Shown: piece after piece, positions 29,152-38,385 of the stretch
Position numbering within the stretch: position 1 is the first letter of the stretch
Layout of the letters: each line of letters begins with the position of its first letter
From: Kushneria konosiri
GTDB lineage: Bacteria > Pseudomonadota > Gammaproteobacteria > Pseudomonadales > Halomonadaceae
Reading direction: 5' to 3'
Length of the DNA: 64,000 nucleotides
Assembly (NCBI RefSeq): GCF_002155145.1
Contig: NZ_CP021323.1
Span: 248,001 to 312,000, forward strand
The notes under the pieces: generated by a model
Seen by the model: only the letters and a program-made list of their open reading frames with translations
Databases searched by the model: none
What the model was told of the DNA's origin: nothing
Translations under genes and position numbers: made by a program

Positions 29152-29480
29152 GGATTTATTCCTCAAGTGCCGGATAAAAATGACTATTCTAAACGGCCGG
29201 AACCCAATCATCATCTTTCGATAAAACCTTAAGGTGCCTTTCCGGCCGTAACGCCATTCTGGCGTATGAGCATCCCTGCCTCGCCCTGGCGATGTTCGGC
29301 AGTCATGGTGTACTGGCATTTTCGCCGTACCCGGCTGAAGGAAGACCGCCGTGCCAATATGGTAAAAGACGTTGAAGAATATGCTCCCGACCGCCATATC
29401 CACGAGGGGTAATGGCCCGCAATGTTCTAGACTCAAGACAATGCATGTCGATCATCCCCTGATAACGATGGAGTGTACTC
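29152..29480. other. Divergent intergenic region
   Basis: The 329 bases separate the chaC pair (minus) from the acidic-protein gene (plus). An inverted repeat ACGCCA/TGGCGT lies at about 29250-29264. A 48-codon frame (29266-29412, plus) ending YAPDRHIHEG looks somewhat protein-like but lacks a ribosome site, so I do not call it a gene. Confidence 0.45.
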
Positions 29481-29870
29481 ATGGATGAGGAAAAGAAAGG
29501 CCCCAGCGACCAGCGACCGGCACGTGATGGCAGAGACGTGACTGCCGCCACGCCGGAAACGGACGCCTGGACCCATGATCTGGAAGACCTCAATGATGGT
29601 ACGGGTTCCACGGAGAACGCCTCCGTTTTGCCCGACGAAAACGATGAGTACGCCGATCTGGTCGAAACCGGCGTGCTGGATGCCGATGAGCGTCTTCTGG
29701 ATGCCAAGGATGCCGAGCTCGAAAACGAGCTGGAAGTCACCGAAGCCGACGAGGAAGGAGTTGAGGCCAATATCAAGGCGCTTGACTTTGAAGAGCCCGA
29801 CGGCGGCGACCACGTTGATCCACAGCGTACGCGACCCGACATGGAAAGCCGCGACCCGGATGAGCTTTAG
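29481..29870 (+). CDS. Uncharacterised highly acidic protein
   Basis: This 129-residue protein is made largely of Asp, Glu, Thr and Gly, with almost no aromatic or hydrophobic core and no Cys. It has no signal peptide. A repeated pattern of acidic clusters separated by Leu/Ala (DADERLLDAKDAELENELEV) might form an amphipathic helix; the rest looks disordered. GGAG seven bases before the ATG supports translation and a bidirectional terminator follows. Strong acidity fits a halophile's cytoplasm. I do not recognise a family. Confidence 0.75.
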   Translation: MDEEKKGPSDQRPARDGRDVTAATPETDAWTHDLEDLNDGTGSTENASVLPDENDEYADLVETGVLDADERLLDAKDAELENELEVTEADEEGVEANIKALDFEEPDGGDHVDPQRTRPDMESRDPDEL

Positions 29871-29932
29871 TGGCTGACCGATCCGGCCGAACCGGCGGAA
29901 AAGCGTAGTCTGCAGAACCTGTCACACATTAA

Positions 29933-29962
29933 AAAGGCGGTGCCCCAACAGGCACCGCCTTT
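29933..29962. terminator. Bidirectional terminator between the acidic-protein gene and the efflux operon
   Basis: AAAGGCGGTGCC (29933-29944) pairs with GGCACCGCCTTT (29951-29962), with A and T runs at the two sides. Confidence 0.93.
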
Positions 29963-29986
29963 ATCAACGGTTCATTAATACGCTTT

Positions 29987-32083
29987 TCAGGATGCCTGCT
30001 CCAGAACGTCGCTGATATCGCGCTGATCCCGGCTACTGCTCATTTTCGCAAAGCGATGCAGCGTAAGATCCAGGCGCCTGACCATCCCTTCGATGAGTTC
30101 GATCTGTTCATCATCCATTTCGCCGGCTTCACGCAGACGTTTCAAAAGCGCCTGACTGGCATCGGTAAAACGTTCATCAAAATCGCCCCATGCGCAGGCC
30201 TGATAGGCATGGGCCAGCGCTGTCTGCCACTGCCTGAGGGCTTCACGCGTGTCCGGCGTGTTATCCAGGCTGGTGACACGGCGGTAGTTGGCCAGAATCA
30301 GATGCCCAAAATTCATGCCAGTCATCCCCAGGTCCAGCAGATAACGTTCCTCTTCAGGCAGTTGACTGTCAAAGTTGGCAAGACGCTGTACACGCTCGAC
30401 CATGCGACCGTTGAACCAGTCAGAAGCTCTTTCCCGTGATTGCCGACAGGAACGTTCCCATAGCTGCAGCATGTCATCGGTCGTGGCACGAATGACACGA
30501 CGACGCAGGACCAGTGCGTTGGGAGAAGGCACAATTCGAAAAACCGTGTAGAGAATGATCAGCCCCAGGGCAATGGCCAGCGTGCGATCCATGAAACTGC
30601 TGATATTGAAGCTCATGTTGTTACTGGGCATGGTCAGGATGATATAGAGAATACAAAAACCCAGACCATTGGCCAGAACCGCACGATTATTGATCGCCAT
30701 CAGCCCCAGGAAAAGCGGCCCTCCAAACACCACCACCAGCATGATGTACTCATGCGCCGCCTGAGCCAGCAGAATATTGCCAAAGATCAAGGCCGCAAAA
30801 ATTCCGACAAGTCCTCCCTTCATGACGTTTTTTAACATGGCATTGGGCGAAGGAAACGAGGCAAACATGGTGCCAAAAATTACCGGCATCACCATCATCA
30901 GCACACCGGAGCTCCACTGGGTCGAGACATAGATGATGGCGCCGATGGCAAACAACAGACTGGAACGGATACCGATGGTCAGTGCCGGCATGTAATCACG
31001 ATGGCGCGACAGCCGAGGGGCCTTGAGCCGGGTATTCTCGGCATCGTTGATGGCGTGATGCGCCTCGATCATGACGCTGGCATACCCCAGCAGGATCATC
31101 AATCCCTGCGCCATGCGTCTTGCCAGCGGCGTACCATGACGCTGTAGTTCAGCCTTCTGTATCCGCTGTCGAAGCCCGTTGATCTCCCGTTTTCGTTCGC
31201 TGTAGGTCTGACGCGAGCGTATGCGCTCCATGGTGTCGCGAATATCCTTGAGCGCATCCTCGAAGGCTTCGCTGGCAAGCGTCGGATGTTCCCGTACCAG
31301 ACGCCCATAGGTCTGCATCTCGGCCATCATCGACAGTGCACGCTGGGATAAAAGATAAGCCGCACGAGCACGCCCGGGTCCATGCGGCCCCTCATAGACG
31401 ACAGCGCTGCTGTCGTTGTTGAGCGTCAGTGCCTGGCCCAGCGCAGACATGATCTGCTGGCGCGCGTCATTCATTGAGATATTGGCATCAAGATGCATGG
31501 TCAGCGCCTTGAAGGTCTCATCAATGACCGTATTGGCATGCCCGTGAATGATATATCTGACCCGATCGGGCCAGAGCAGCATGCTGACCAACGTGGCACA
31601 GGTCGCGCCCAGCACGATCTCGCTGACACGAGCCACGGCGATATCAAAAACGCCCTGACTTGAATTGTTGTTCACAATGGTGAGCACCACGACAAGGATG
31701 GCCGTGGCCGCCCCCATCGCAAAGCCGTAGGTCAGATTGAAATTGCGAGTCAGTGATGACGAGGTGGCACAGATAAAGACCCAGACCATCAGCATCATCA
31801 GCGCAATGGCCGGCATCTGCATGCTCAATGCCATGATCAGTACGCCCAGGCCGCCACCGATGATGGTACCGCCGATCTGGCACAGTCCCTTCTCGATCAC
31901 CAGCCCGCTTTGAGGACGTATCTGCAGGAATACGGCCGATATCAGGGCCCAATAGGGGCGATCCAGCTGCATTTCCATGGCCAGATAAAGCGACAGGGTC
32001 ATGGCCACCAGACCCTTGGTCGCAAACTTCAGGGTATTGATATCAGGCGTGAGATAAACACGCCCCCAGGTGCCGAGCGCCAC
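29987..32083 (-). CDS. aaeB: FUSC/AaeB-type aromatic-acid efflux inner-membrane protein
   Basis: This is a 698-residue FUSC-family protein with two sets of about six membrane segments (residues about 20-175 and 365-520), separated by and followed by cytoplasmic helical domains. RPYWALISAVFLQIRPQSG is the family N-terminal block. With the periplasmic adaptor encoded just upstream and a small DUF1656 protein it forms an AaeXAB-type system, known in E. coli for export of p-hydroxybenzoate and related aromatic acids. GTG at 32083 begins two bases after the adaptor stop. The real substrate here is not known. Confidence 0.88.
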   Translation of the reverse strand: MALGTWGRVYLTPDINTLKFATKGLVAMTLSLYLAMEMQLDRPYWALISAVFLQIRPQSGLVIEKGLCQIGGTIIGGGLGVLIMALSMQMPAIALMMLMVWVFICATSSSLTRNFNLTYGFAMGAATAILVVVLTIVNNNSSQGVFDIAVARVSEIVLGATCATLVSMLLWPDRVRYIIHGHANTVIDETFKALTMHLDANISMNDARQQIMSALGQALTLNNDSSAVVYEGPHGPGRARAAYLLSQRALSMMAEMQTYGRLVREHPTLASEAFEDALKDIRDTMERIRSRQTYSERKREINGLRQRIQKAELQRHGTPLARRMAQGLMILLGYASVMIEAHHAINDAENTRLKAPRLSRHRDYMPALTIGIRSSLLFAIGAIIYVSTQWSSGVLMMVMPVIFGTMFASFPSPNAMLKNVMKGGLVGIFAALIFGNILLAQAAHEYIMLVVVFGGPLFLGLMAINNRAVLANGLGFCILYIILTMPSNNMSFNISSFMDRTLAIALGLIILYTVFRIVPSPNALVLRRRVIRATTDDMLQLWERSCRQSRERASDWFNGRMVERVQRLANFDSQLPEEERYLLDLGMTGMNFGHLILANYRRVTSLDNTPDTREALRQWQTALAHAYQACAWGDFDERFTDASQALLKRLREAGEMDDEQIELIEGMVRRLDLTLHRFAKMSSSRDQRDISDVLEQAS

Positions 32084-32085
32084 GG

Positions 32086-33063
32086 TCAGGGTGCCTGCTG
32101 TCCGGCACCTTCGGTGGTGGCCGGCGAAATATCGGGGGCACTGGCCTGATCGCTGCCATTACCCATGCCCTGTGGGCGCACGCCATCCACGCCATCATCC
32201 TTGCGGTGCTGGTCGTCAATGCGCACGCTGGCGGTCATGCCTGAACTCAGATAAACGCCGTCAGGAATATGGTCGATGGCAATGTCCACGGGAATACGCT
32301 GGGAAAGGCGTACCCAGGTAAAGGTCTGTTGTACCTGCGGCAGAAGCTGCCCGTTGGGCGAGGTATTGGTATTGGCAATCCCGCGACCAATGCTGGCCAC
32401 ATGCCCCTGCATTTTCTGATCGCCTCCCATCAACCAGATACTGGCCTGGTCGCCGATATCGATCGAAGGAATCTTGGTCTCTTCGAAATAGGCCGTGATA
32501 TAGAAGGAGCCTTCGCGCACGATCGACATCTGGGCATTGCCCTGAGTGACGTAATTGCCCTCGCGCAGCTGGAGATTGATCACGGAACCATCGACCGGCG
32601 CCCTGACCACGCTGCGTTCAAGATCAATACGGGCACTGTCGAGCTGCGCCTGAGCAAGATCACGCTGGGCCTTGGCAATCTGTGCATTGAGTCTTGCGGT
32701 CTCGCGATCCTCGGTGCTGATAGCGTTGCTGCCCAGGTGACGACGGCGCTCATATTCATGTTCGTTGAGCTGGTAAGCGTATTCCCGGTTGGCAAGCGTT
32801 GCCTCGGCCTGACGCGCGGCTGCCTCATAGCGCTTGTGATTGATCGTAAAGAGGACGTCGCCGGCCGCCACGCGCTGGTTGTCATGAGCTTCAAGGTTCA
32901 TGACCCAGCCGGAAACATCAGACGCGATGGTAACGATATCGGCACGAACACGAGCATCTCGCGTCCAGGGCGTATACATGTAGTACTGCCATAACCAGAC
33001 CCCCAGTGCGATGGCAATCGCGGCCAGCACCAGCGTAATGAAGACTCTAATAATCGTGCGCAT
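32086..33063 (-). CDS. aaeA: Periplasmic adaptor (HlyD/AaeA family)
   Basis: This 325-residue membrane-fusion protein has one N-terminal membrane anchor (about 5-25), then YTPWTRDARVRADIVTIASDVSGWV, which is the typical start of EmrA/AaeA-type adaptors. A split lipoyl-like domain (VRAPVDGSVINLQLREGNYV) flanks a coiled-coil hairpin (about 75-140), followed by a beta-barrel domain. The Gln/Gly/Asp-rich C-terminal 40 residues are disordered. It links the FUSC pump to an outer-membrane channel. It lies 13 bases after the DUF1656 gene. Confidence 0.9.
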   Translation of the reverse strand: MRTIIRVFITLVLAAIAIALGVWLWQYYMYTPWTRDARVRADIVTIASDVSGWVMNLEAHDNQRVAAGDVLFTINHKRYEAAARQAEATLANREYAYQLNEHEYERRRHLGSNAISTEDRETARLNAQIAKAQRDLAQAQLDSARIDLERSVVRAPVDGSVINLQLREGNYVTQGNAQMSIVREGSFYITAYFEETKIPSIDIGDQASIWLMGGDQKMQGHVASIGRGIANTNTSPNGQLLPQVQQTFTWVRLSQRIPVDIAIDHIPDGVYLSSGMTASVRIDDQHRKDDGVDGVRPQGMGNGSDQASAPDISPATTEGAGQQAP

Positions 33064-33076
33064 TCAGGTTTCGCTT

Positions 33077-33286
33077 CTACAACACATGACTTGAAAGATA
33101 GGTCACCACGGCCAGCACAATCACGAACAGACTGACGTCAAACCATGCTTCCTGCCATACCCAGCGTGTCAGACCTGCCTTGTGCATCATGGTTCGCAAC
33201 AACGCCGAAATCACCAGGGACACCAGCGCAAACAGCAGCATTGGACTGATGAAGACACCACCAATGGAAAGTTCACGCAGTAACAC
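33077..33286 (-). CDS. aaeX: DUF1656 small membrane protein (AaeX-like)
   Basis: This 69-residue protein has two membrane segments (about 10-32 and 47-66) and the DUF1656 start LRELSIGGVFISPML. It is the usual first gene of aaeXAB-type operons; its role in the pump is not defined. The start is a GTG at 33286 with AGGAG six bases upstream. Confidence 0.9.
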   Translation of the reverse strand: MLLRELSIGGVFISPMLLFALVSLVISALLRTMMHKAGLTRWVWQEAWFDVSLFVIVLAVVTYLSSHVL

Positions 33287-33618
33287 GCCCTTCTCCTGTT
33301 TCTATTGCATCAAATGCCTTCACCCTGCAGGGAGCACTCATGATGGCAGGTCCTCTGGCGTGAAGTGCCTAAAGCATAGTGCAGCCCCGTCAATCCGGCC
33401 CCGCTGAAAAGTCCGTTTTCGACACATCACCCGGGGGTAGTCGCAGCATTGTACGCCTCATGACCCGGGAAGGCATTGCAGAAAAAGAGAGATACGATGC
33501 GTCATGCTCGGCTCTGGTGACGATGGATTCCAAGCGGCAAGCGCAAAAAAACCGGCCTCCCATGGGAGGCCGGTTCATTGTGAGTCTTGAGCGTCACAGG
33601 GACGATCAGATCAGAGAT
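33287..33618. other. Intergenic region between efflux operon and porin
   Basis: The 332 bases must hold the efflux-operon promoter (minus strand) and contain the porin terminator at 33545-33575. I see no gene. Confidence 0.55.
33545..33575 (-). terminator. Intrinsic terminator of the porin gene
   Basis: AACCGGCCTCC (33550-33560) pairs with GGAGGCCGGTT (33565-33575) around CATG; six A on the plus strand give the minus-strand T run. Confidence 0.95.
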
Positions 33619-34806
33619 TTAGAAGCTGTAAGCGATACCGGTGGCAACACCATCACCAATGTCTTCTTCGCGGTCAAATTTACCACCTTCCAGCCACACA
33701 TACATTTGGCTGCTCAGATTGTAGGTCGCGCCAAGAATGAACTCGTTGTAGCTTTCATCTCCACCTTGGTCGATTCCGCTAAACGCATTTGGATCTGTGA
33801 GCGCAGTCGCATTGCGCTCAGCGTCAACATATTGATAAGAACCGTAGACATCGCCCATGCCATAGCTGTAGCGAGCACCAATGCCATAGCGGTTAACATC
33901 AGCGTCATCCGCCCACTGGCCGTGCAGCTGTTCCCACTTGGCGGACACGCGTAGATCGTCGCTCATCTGCCAGGTCGCGTTCAGGCCGAACTGCTGGCCA
34001 TAATCGCGATCATCGCCAGTGGCATCGTCAATATATTTAAAGTTTTTCAGATCATCATAGACAGCGGCCAAAGTCCAGTCGCCGACCATATAACGCAAGC
34101 CACCAAACAGAGAAGCGCTACCGTCATCATCTGTTTGGAACTCACCGCCGAGATTTGCGCCATTTACGACTTCATCTTGGAAGTCTTGAGTAGCCTCAGC
34201 ATCCCCATAGTAGCGCGTACCAATAGCAAACTGCAGACCGCCGGTAACCGGTGAGGTATAGGTGATCTTGTTACCTTCGCGATAAGAAGTGCCGCCTACA
34301 TCCGCGCTACTATCAGTGTTATCAAAGTATTCGTTGTTGGAGACCGGATCGAGAACCCAGTCGTCCAGCAGATCATCCCAGGAACCGATACGCAGGTCAC
34401 CGAAATCACCGGTCAGACCAAGGTAGGCCTGGTCACCGGTAGAAAGGCCTGAATTACCGGATTTGCTGGAACTCTGGCTGTAATAACCTTTCTGGCGATC
34501 AGCGTTGAACTCGAACTCGGCGCGGAAATAACCGGTCAGGTCCGGATTGATAATGTGCTCACCGCGGAACCCGATGGTCGAACCGTTATCGAAAATATCA
34601 TCCTGATTTTCAGAGCCAACGAAAACAGGGTCGCCATTCACATTATCTTCGGTTTGAGCGTTTTTGATATTACGCCAACCAATTTGAACGTTACCGTAAA
34701 CGTCCAGTTTGGAACCGTCCTGATTGTAAACCGTGGCCGCCTGGGCACCAGCTGCCATCGTGCCGATTGCGCCGGCAATCGCAGTCGCTAAGAGCGTCTT
34801 TTTCAT
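33619..34806 (-). CDS. Outer-membrane porin, Gram-negative trimeric type
   Basis: This is a 395-residue porin with a signal peptide (MKKTLLATAIAGAIGTMAAGAQA, cleaved after AQA). Mature N-terminal TVYNQDGSKLDVYGNVQIGWRN, GSTIGFRGEHIINPDLTGYFRAEFEF and DLRIGSWDD (the strand before loop L3) are classic, and the chain ends in Phe as outer-membrane beta-barrels do. Loops are very rich in Asp, as expected in a halophile. It has its own promoter, a leader of roughly 95 bases, AAGGA before the ATG and a strong terminator, so it is a single-gene, probably highly expressed unit. Its DNA is noticeably less GC-rich than its neighbours. Confidence 0.95.
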   Translation of the reverse strand: MKKTLLATAIAGAIGTMAAGAQAATVYNQDGSKLDVYGNVQIGWRNIKNAQTEDNVNGDPVFVGSENQDDIFDNGSTIGFRGEHIINPDLTGYFRAEFEFNADRQKGYYSQSSSKSGNSGLSTGDQAYLGLTGDFGDLRIGSWDDLLDDWVLDPVSNNEYFDNTDSSADVGGTSYREGNKITYTSPVTGGLQFAIGTRYYGDAEATQDFQDEVVNGANLGGEFQTDDDGSASLFGGLRYMVGDWTLAAVYDDLKNFKYIDDATGDDRDYGQQFGLNATWQMSDDLRVSAKWEQLHGQWADDADVNRYGIGARYSYGMGDVYGSYQYVDAERNATALTDPNAFSGIDQGGDESYNEFILGATYNLSSQMYVWLEGGKFDREEDIGDGVATGIAYSF

Positions 34807-34908
34807 CTTGATTTTCCTTAACTGGCTAACTGTTCGATTGTCTGCCGCAGCAGATGCCCGACGCCGGTGGCGTTCGAGCTTTTTTTATTTGTTGCTCGCC
34901 GGGCTACC

Positions 34909-34937
34909 TTATAACGGCGTTTTCACTAACGCAACAA
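34909..34937 (-). promoter_or_regulatory. Predicted sigma-70 promoter of the porin gene
   Basis: On the minus strand TTGTTG (34937-34932) and TTATAA (34914-34909) are separated by exactly 17 bases, in an AT-rich setting. Transcription would start near 34900, giving a leader of about 95 bases. Confidence 0.65.
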
Positions 34938-35046
34938 GAAAAAAACAGCGTTTTCGATCTTTTTACTATTGGACTAGAACACCGCTCCAAGGCCGGCATT
35001 CTGCGTAAAAATCATGACTTTTCCATGACACGCCTGAAAATAAAAT

Positions 35047-35079
35047 CAAAAAAAGAGCGCCCTTTTGGGTCGCTCTTTT
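35047..35079. terminator. Terminator downstream of the ProQ-domain gene
   Basis: AAAAGAGCGCCC pairs with GGG-CGCTCTTTT (one bulged base) between 35051 and 35079, with a seven-base T run on the minus strand. Confidence 0.8.
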
Positions 35080-35185
35080 ATTAAAAACAAAAAACATCAA
35101 AGCGTTACATCATACGATTAAACTCTGGCAAAACACGTGCCATTTCGTTTGCAGATTAACGATTAAAGCGCTCCGTTCCAACCGG

Positions 35186-35968
35186 CTACCGTTGATGCCG
35201 GTGCGCCAGCTCGGACATTTTTTGTGCCAATCTAAGCTTTTGCTTTTCAGCTTCCCGCTCCTGCTGACGGTCCTGCAAGCGCTTGAGCTGCTCTTTCGCA
35301 TGCCGCGCGTCTTCTTCCTCGACCCTGCCGGCCTCCTGGCCTTCGAGATCAATGCGCGGTGCATTGACCCGTACCGACTTGAGATAACGCGGCAGATTGA
35401 CGTAACCCGCCAGCGCCCGACGAATCAGCTTTTCGCTGTAGGGCTCGCGGGCCGCAAGCGCCTCGTGAATACCGATGGCCAGCGGGCGAGTATGACGCTC
35501 GAAAAAGGTTTTGGGATAGCGCTTGTACCACTGCTTGAGAAGTGCCTGGGGAGAGATGTCTTCCTGGACGGGATCAAGCGGTGCTGTTTCAACAACTTCG
35601 GACATGTTCTGCTCTGTAGGCGTGGATGATTCTTCTGGCACCGGCGGCAACTCATCGGACGCCACGGGCCTGTCCGGAACAAACGAAAGGGAGACGTCGC
35701 TGTCGTCGCTAGTGGCCATACTGCCGGCTTCGGCACCTTCAAACGCCACCGGCACGGCTTCCGGAACGTCATCCGATGGCGAAGCTGATACAGGGGAGTG
35801 TCCACCATCGGCACCCGACATCTGCTGAATACGGGTCAGACGCGCTACCAGCTCCTGATTGGTGCTTTCAAGTTCGCGAATGCGGGATCTCGCACTTTCC
35901 AGACGCGCTGTCAGATCGCTTGCCTGCTGCTCAAGCGCACTGAACACTTCATCAAAACGGTCGCTCAC
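35186..35968 (-). CDS. proQ: ProQ/FinO-domain RNA-binding protein with N-terminal coiled coil
   Basis: This is a 260-residue protein. Residues about 1-45 form a heptad-like coiled coil (DRFDEVFSALEQQASDLTARLES), 50-135 an acidic Ser/Pro/Glu-rich linker, 138-225 a ProQ/FINO domain (LLKQWYKRYPKTFFERHTRPLAIGIHEAL, IRRALAGYV, YLKSVRVNAPRIDL) and the rest a charged helix. The FINO domain binds structured small RNAs and mRNA 3' ends in known members. I start at GTG 35968, because the only good ribosome site (GGGAG) is adjacent to the ATG at 35974 and correctly spaced for the GTG. The N-terminal coiled coil is not part of E. coli ProQ. Confidence 0.85.
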   Translation of the reverse strand: MSDRFDEVFSALEQQASDLTARLESARSRIRELESTNQELVARLTRIQQMSGADGGHSPVSASPSDDVPEAVPVAFEGAEAGSMATSDDSDVSLSFVPDRPVASDELPPVPEESSTPTEQNMSEVVETAPLDPVQEDISPQALLKQWYKRYPKTFFERHTRPLAIGIHEALAAREPYSEKLIRRALAGYVNLPRYLKSVRVNAPRIDLEGQEAGRVEEEDARHAKEQLKRLQDRQQEREAEKQKLRLAQKMSELAHRHQR

Positions 35969-36068
35969 GCCCATCTCCCAAGGCTTTCGTGATGATGCCT
36001 GTTATCGGCATCACCAAACCATACATTATTTTATGGCGCCTGCAGCCAACCTCCAGCGCCGCAAAGCC

Positions 36069-36596
36069 TCACGCCTGCGCTGCGCCTTCTCTTTCGTAGC
36101 GCACAAAATCGTAGCCGGGTTGACCCTCGGAAGGCGAGCCTGCTACCCGCTCAACTTCCTGCCAGTCCTCATCCAGCGAAGGAAAGAAGGTATCCCCCGC
36201 CACCTCGACATCAATTTCTGTCAGATAAAGCCTTGAGGCGAAAGACAGGGCCTGCCGATAAATTTCGCCGCCGCCGATGACCATGATCTCCTCATTACCT
36301 TCGATCATGGCCTGATCGTCAGCCAGTGCCAGCGCGCTTTCCAGGTCATGACATACCCGTACTCCGGGATGCTCAAAGCCTGTATCGCGAGTGACCACGA
36401 TGTTGAGGCGATTGGGTAAAGGCTTGCCAATGGATTCAAAGGTAGCGCGTCCCATCACCAGTGGCTTGTGTAATGTGACTGCCTTGAAAAATTTCAGATC
36501 CTCGGGCAGATACCAGGGCAGCTTGCCCTCAATGCCGATGGCGCGATTGCGCGACACAGCGGCAATCATGGCAATGGGTACCAGGGTTTCCTGCAT
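36069..36596 (-). CDS. folA: Dihydrofolate reductase
   Basis: This enzyme of 175 residues reduces dihydrofolate to tetrahydrofolate with NADPH. IAAVSRNRAIGIEGKLPWYLPEDLKFF contains the substrate-binding region with the catalytic acid, VMGRATFESIGKPLPNR the cofactor loop and VIGGGEIY the second cofactor motif. It pairs with thyA immediately upstream. The ATG at 36596 has GGAGAG at seven to nine bases; an in-frame ATG at 36617 overlaps the thyA stop (TGATG) and would allow translational coupling. Either start is plausible. Confidence 0.96.
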   Translation of the reverse strand: MQETLVPIAMIAAVSRNRAIGIEGKLPWYLPEDLKFFKAVTLHKPLVMGRATFESIGKPLPNRLNIVVTRDTGFEHPGVRVCHDLESALALADDQAMIEGNEEIMVIGGGEIYRQALSFASRLYLTEIDVEVAGDTFFPSLDEDWQEVERVAGSPSEGQPGYDFVRYEREGAAQA

Positions 36597-36616
36597 TGTC
36601 GTGCTCTCCGGTCGCA

Positions 36617-37411
36617 TCAGACAGCCACCTGGGCGCGAATGTGCGGATGGGGGGCGTAGTCTTCGATGGCAATGTCTTCAAAGCGAAAGGCAAAAATATC
36701 CTTTACGTCAGGATTGAGCCTGAGCGTTGGTCGCGGTTTTGTCGTACGCGACAACTGAAGGCGTGCCTGTTCGATGTGGTTGCTGTAGAGGTGTGCATCC
36801 CCCAGCGTATGGATGAACTCTCCTGGTGTCAGATCGCATACCTGAGCCACCATATGGGTCAACAGCGCATAGCTGGCAATATTGAAGGGCACGCCCAGAA
36901 AGATATCGCCACTGCGCTGATAAAGCTGGCAGGAGAGTTTGCCATCTGCCACAAAGAACTGAAACAGCGCATGACAGGGCGGCAGCGCCATCTCATCGAC
37001 CAGCGCCGGATTCCAGGCCGACACGATCAGGCGCCGGGAATCGGGGTTGACCTTGATCTGCTCGATGACCCGGCTGATCTGATCGACATGGCCACCGTCT
37101 GGCGCCGGCCAGCTACGCCACTGATAGCCATACACCGGGCCCAGCTCACCGTCCTCATCGGCCCAGGCATCCCAGATGGACACCCCGTTGTCCTTGAGAT
37201 AGCCGATATTGGTATCACCGCTTAAAAACCAGAGCAGCTCGTGAATGATCGAGCGAAGATGCAGTTTCTTGGTGGTCAGCAGTGGAAAACCCTGCGAAAG
37301 ATCAAAACGCATCTGATGGCCAAAAATGGCGCGCGTCCCCACGCCCGTACGATCATGTTTTTCCACACCATGATCGAGTACCTGCTGCATGAGTTCGAGA
37401 TAGGGCTGCAT
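36617..37411 (-). CDS. thyA: Thymidylate synthase
   Basis: This enzyme makes dTMP from dUMP using methylene-tetrahydrofolate. It has 264 residues, the E. coli length, with the nucleophile C146 in [11 protein letters not shown], Arg of [11 protein letters not shown], and [20 protein letters not shown]. It is placed between lgt and folA, a common order (lgt-thyA-folA), with 13 bases to lgt and an overlap with the alternative folA start. Confidence 0.98.
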   Translation of the reverse strand: MQPYLELMQQVLDHGVEKHDRTGVGTRAIFGHQMRFDLSQGFPLLTTKKLHLRSIIHELLWFLSGDTNIGYLKDNGVSIWDAWADEDGELGPVYGYQWRSWPAPDGGHVDQISRVIEQIKVNPDSRRLIVSAWNPALVDEMALPPCHALFQFFVADGKLSCQLYQRSGDIFLGVPFNIASYALLTHMVAQVCDLTPGEFIHTLGDAHLYSNHIEQARLQLSRTTKPRPTLRLNPDVKDIFAFRFEDIAIEDYAPHPHIRAQVAV

Positions 37412-37424
37412 TTACTTGAACCGT

Positions 37425-38228
37425 TTATACCTGAGAAGAAGAACGCGCATCGTCAATGCCCTGGCGACGCGACCAGATAATCAGTACCACGCCCAGAAGC
37501 AGCATGGGGACACACAACAGTTGTCCCATGGTCAGCCAGTCGAAGGCGATAAAACCAAGCTGCGGGTCCGGGCGGCGAAAGAATTCGACAAAAAACCGAA
37601 AGGCACCATAAAGAATCAGAAACAGCCCCGAGATCAGGCCGCGCTGTCGCGGCTTTCTGGAAACCGTCCAGAGAATGCAAAAAAGCACTACGCCTTCAAG
37701 GGCAAACTCATAAAGCTCGGAAGGATGACGCGGCTCGGGACCGTAGAGGGGATACACCATGCCCCAGGGAACATCCGTCACACGACCGGGAAGCTCCTGA
37801 TTGATGAAGTTGCCCAGACGACCGGCCCCCAGACCAATGGGCACCATGGGGGCAATAAAATCGGTCAGCTGGAAGAAGGTCAGTTGATGACGACGGGCAA
37901 AAAGCAGCGATGCAATGAGAACACCGATGAGCCCGCCATGAAAGCTCATGCCACCTTCCCAGACCTTGAAAATCCAGAGCGGATTGGCCAGAAACTGCTC
38001 CCAGCCGTAAAAGATCGCGTAGCCGATACGTCCACCCAGCACGACTCCGAGGGCGCCGTAAAAGATCATGTCGCCGACCTGATCCTTCGTTAGACCAAGC
38101 CGTTCGGCGCGCACGCGGGCCAGCCACCAGGCACCCACGAAGCCCACGACATACATCAGGCCATACCAGTGAATGGCCAACGGCCCAAGCGAGACCGCCA
38201 CCGGATCAAACTGCGGATGATGAAACAT
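37425..38228 (-). CDS. lgt: Phosphatidylglycerol-prolipoprotein diacylglyceryl transferase
   Basis: This 267-residue inner-membrane enzyme adds diacylglycerol to the lipobox Cys of prolipoproteins. About seven membrane segments are visible. The family motifs include [20 protein letters not shown] (essential His, H97) and the signature [14 protein letters not shown] (136-149, essential Arg). It is first in the lgt-thyA-folA run and divergent from the histidine kinase gene. Confidence 0.97.
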   Translation of the reverse strand: MFHHPQFDPVAVSLGPLAIHWYGLMYVVGFVGAWWLARVRAERLGLTKDQVGDMIFYGALGVVLGGRIGYAIFYGWEQFLANPLWIFKVWEGGMSFHGGLIGVLIASLLFARRHQLTFFQLTDFIAPMVPIGLGAGRLGNFINQELPGRVTDVPWGMVYPLYGPEPRHPSELYEFALEGVVLFCILWTVSRKPRQRGLISGLFLILYGAFRFFVEFFRRPDPQLGFIAFDWLTMGQLLCVPMLLLGVVLIIWSRRQGIDDARSSSQV

Positions 38229-38385
38229 GCAACCTTCCCTGCACAGGAGCCTATCGGACCCGACAACATCCTCCCTTGCGGAGAGATGCCAACGACAGCG
38301 GCGAGTCTATCACGAAGCCACCAAACCTTGCGCCTTCAGGGCAATGCTCGTCTGCTCGCACGGGGCACGTTAAGGTAGCAGCCCC

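Larger units (their letters stand above)
34807..35185. other. AT-rich region upstream of the porin
   Basis: The 379 bases hold the porin promoter (34909-34937), its leader and the ProQ-gene terminator (35047-35079). The AT-rich block from 34880 to 35110 stands out from the rest of the window. I see no gene. Confidence 0.65.
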
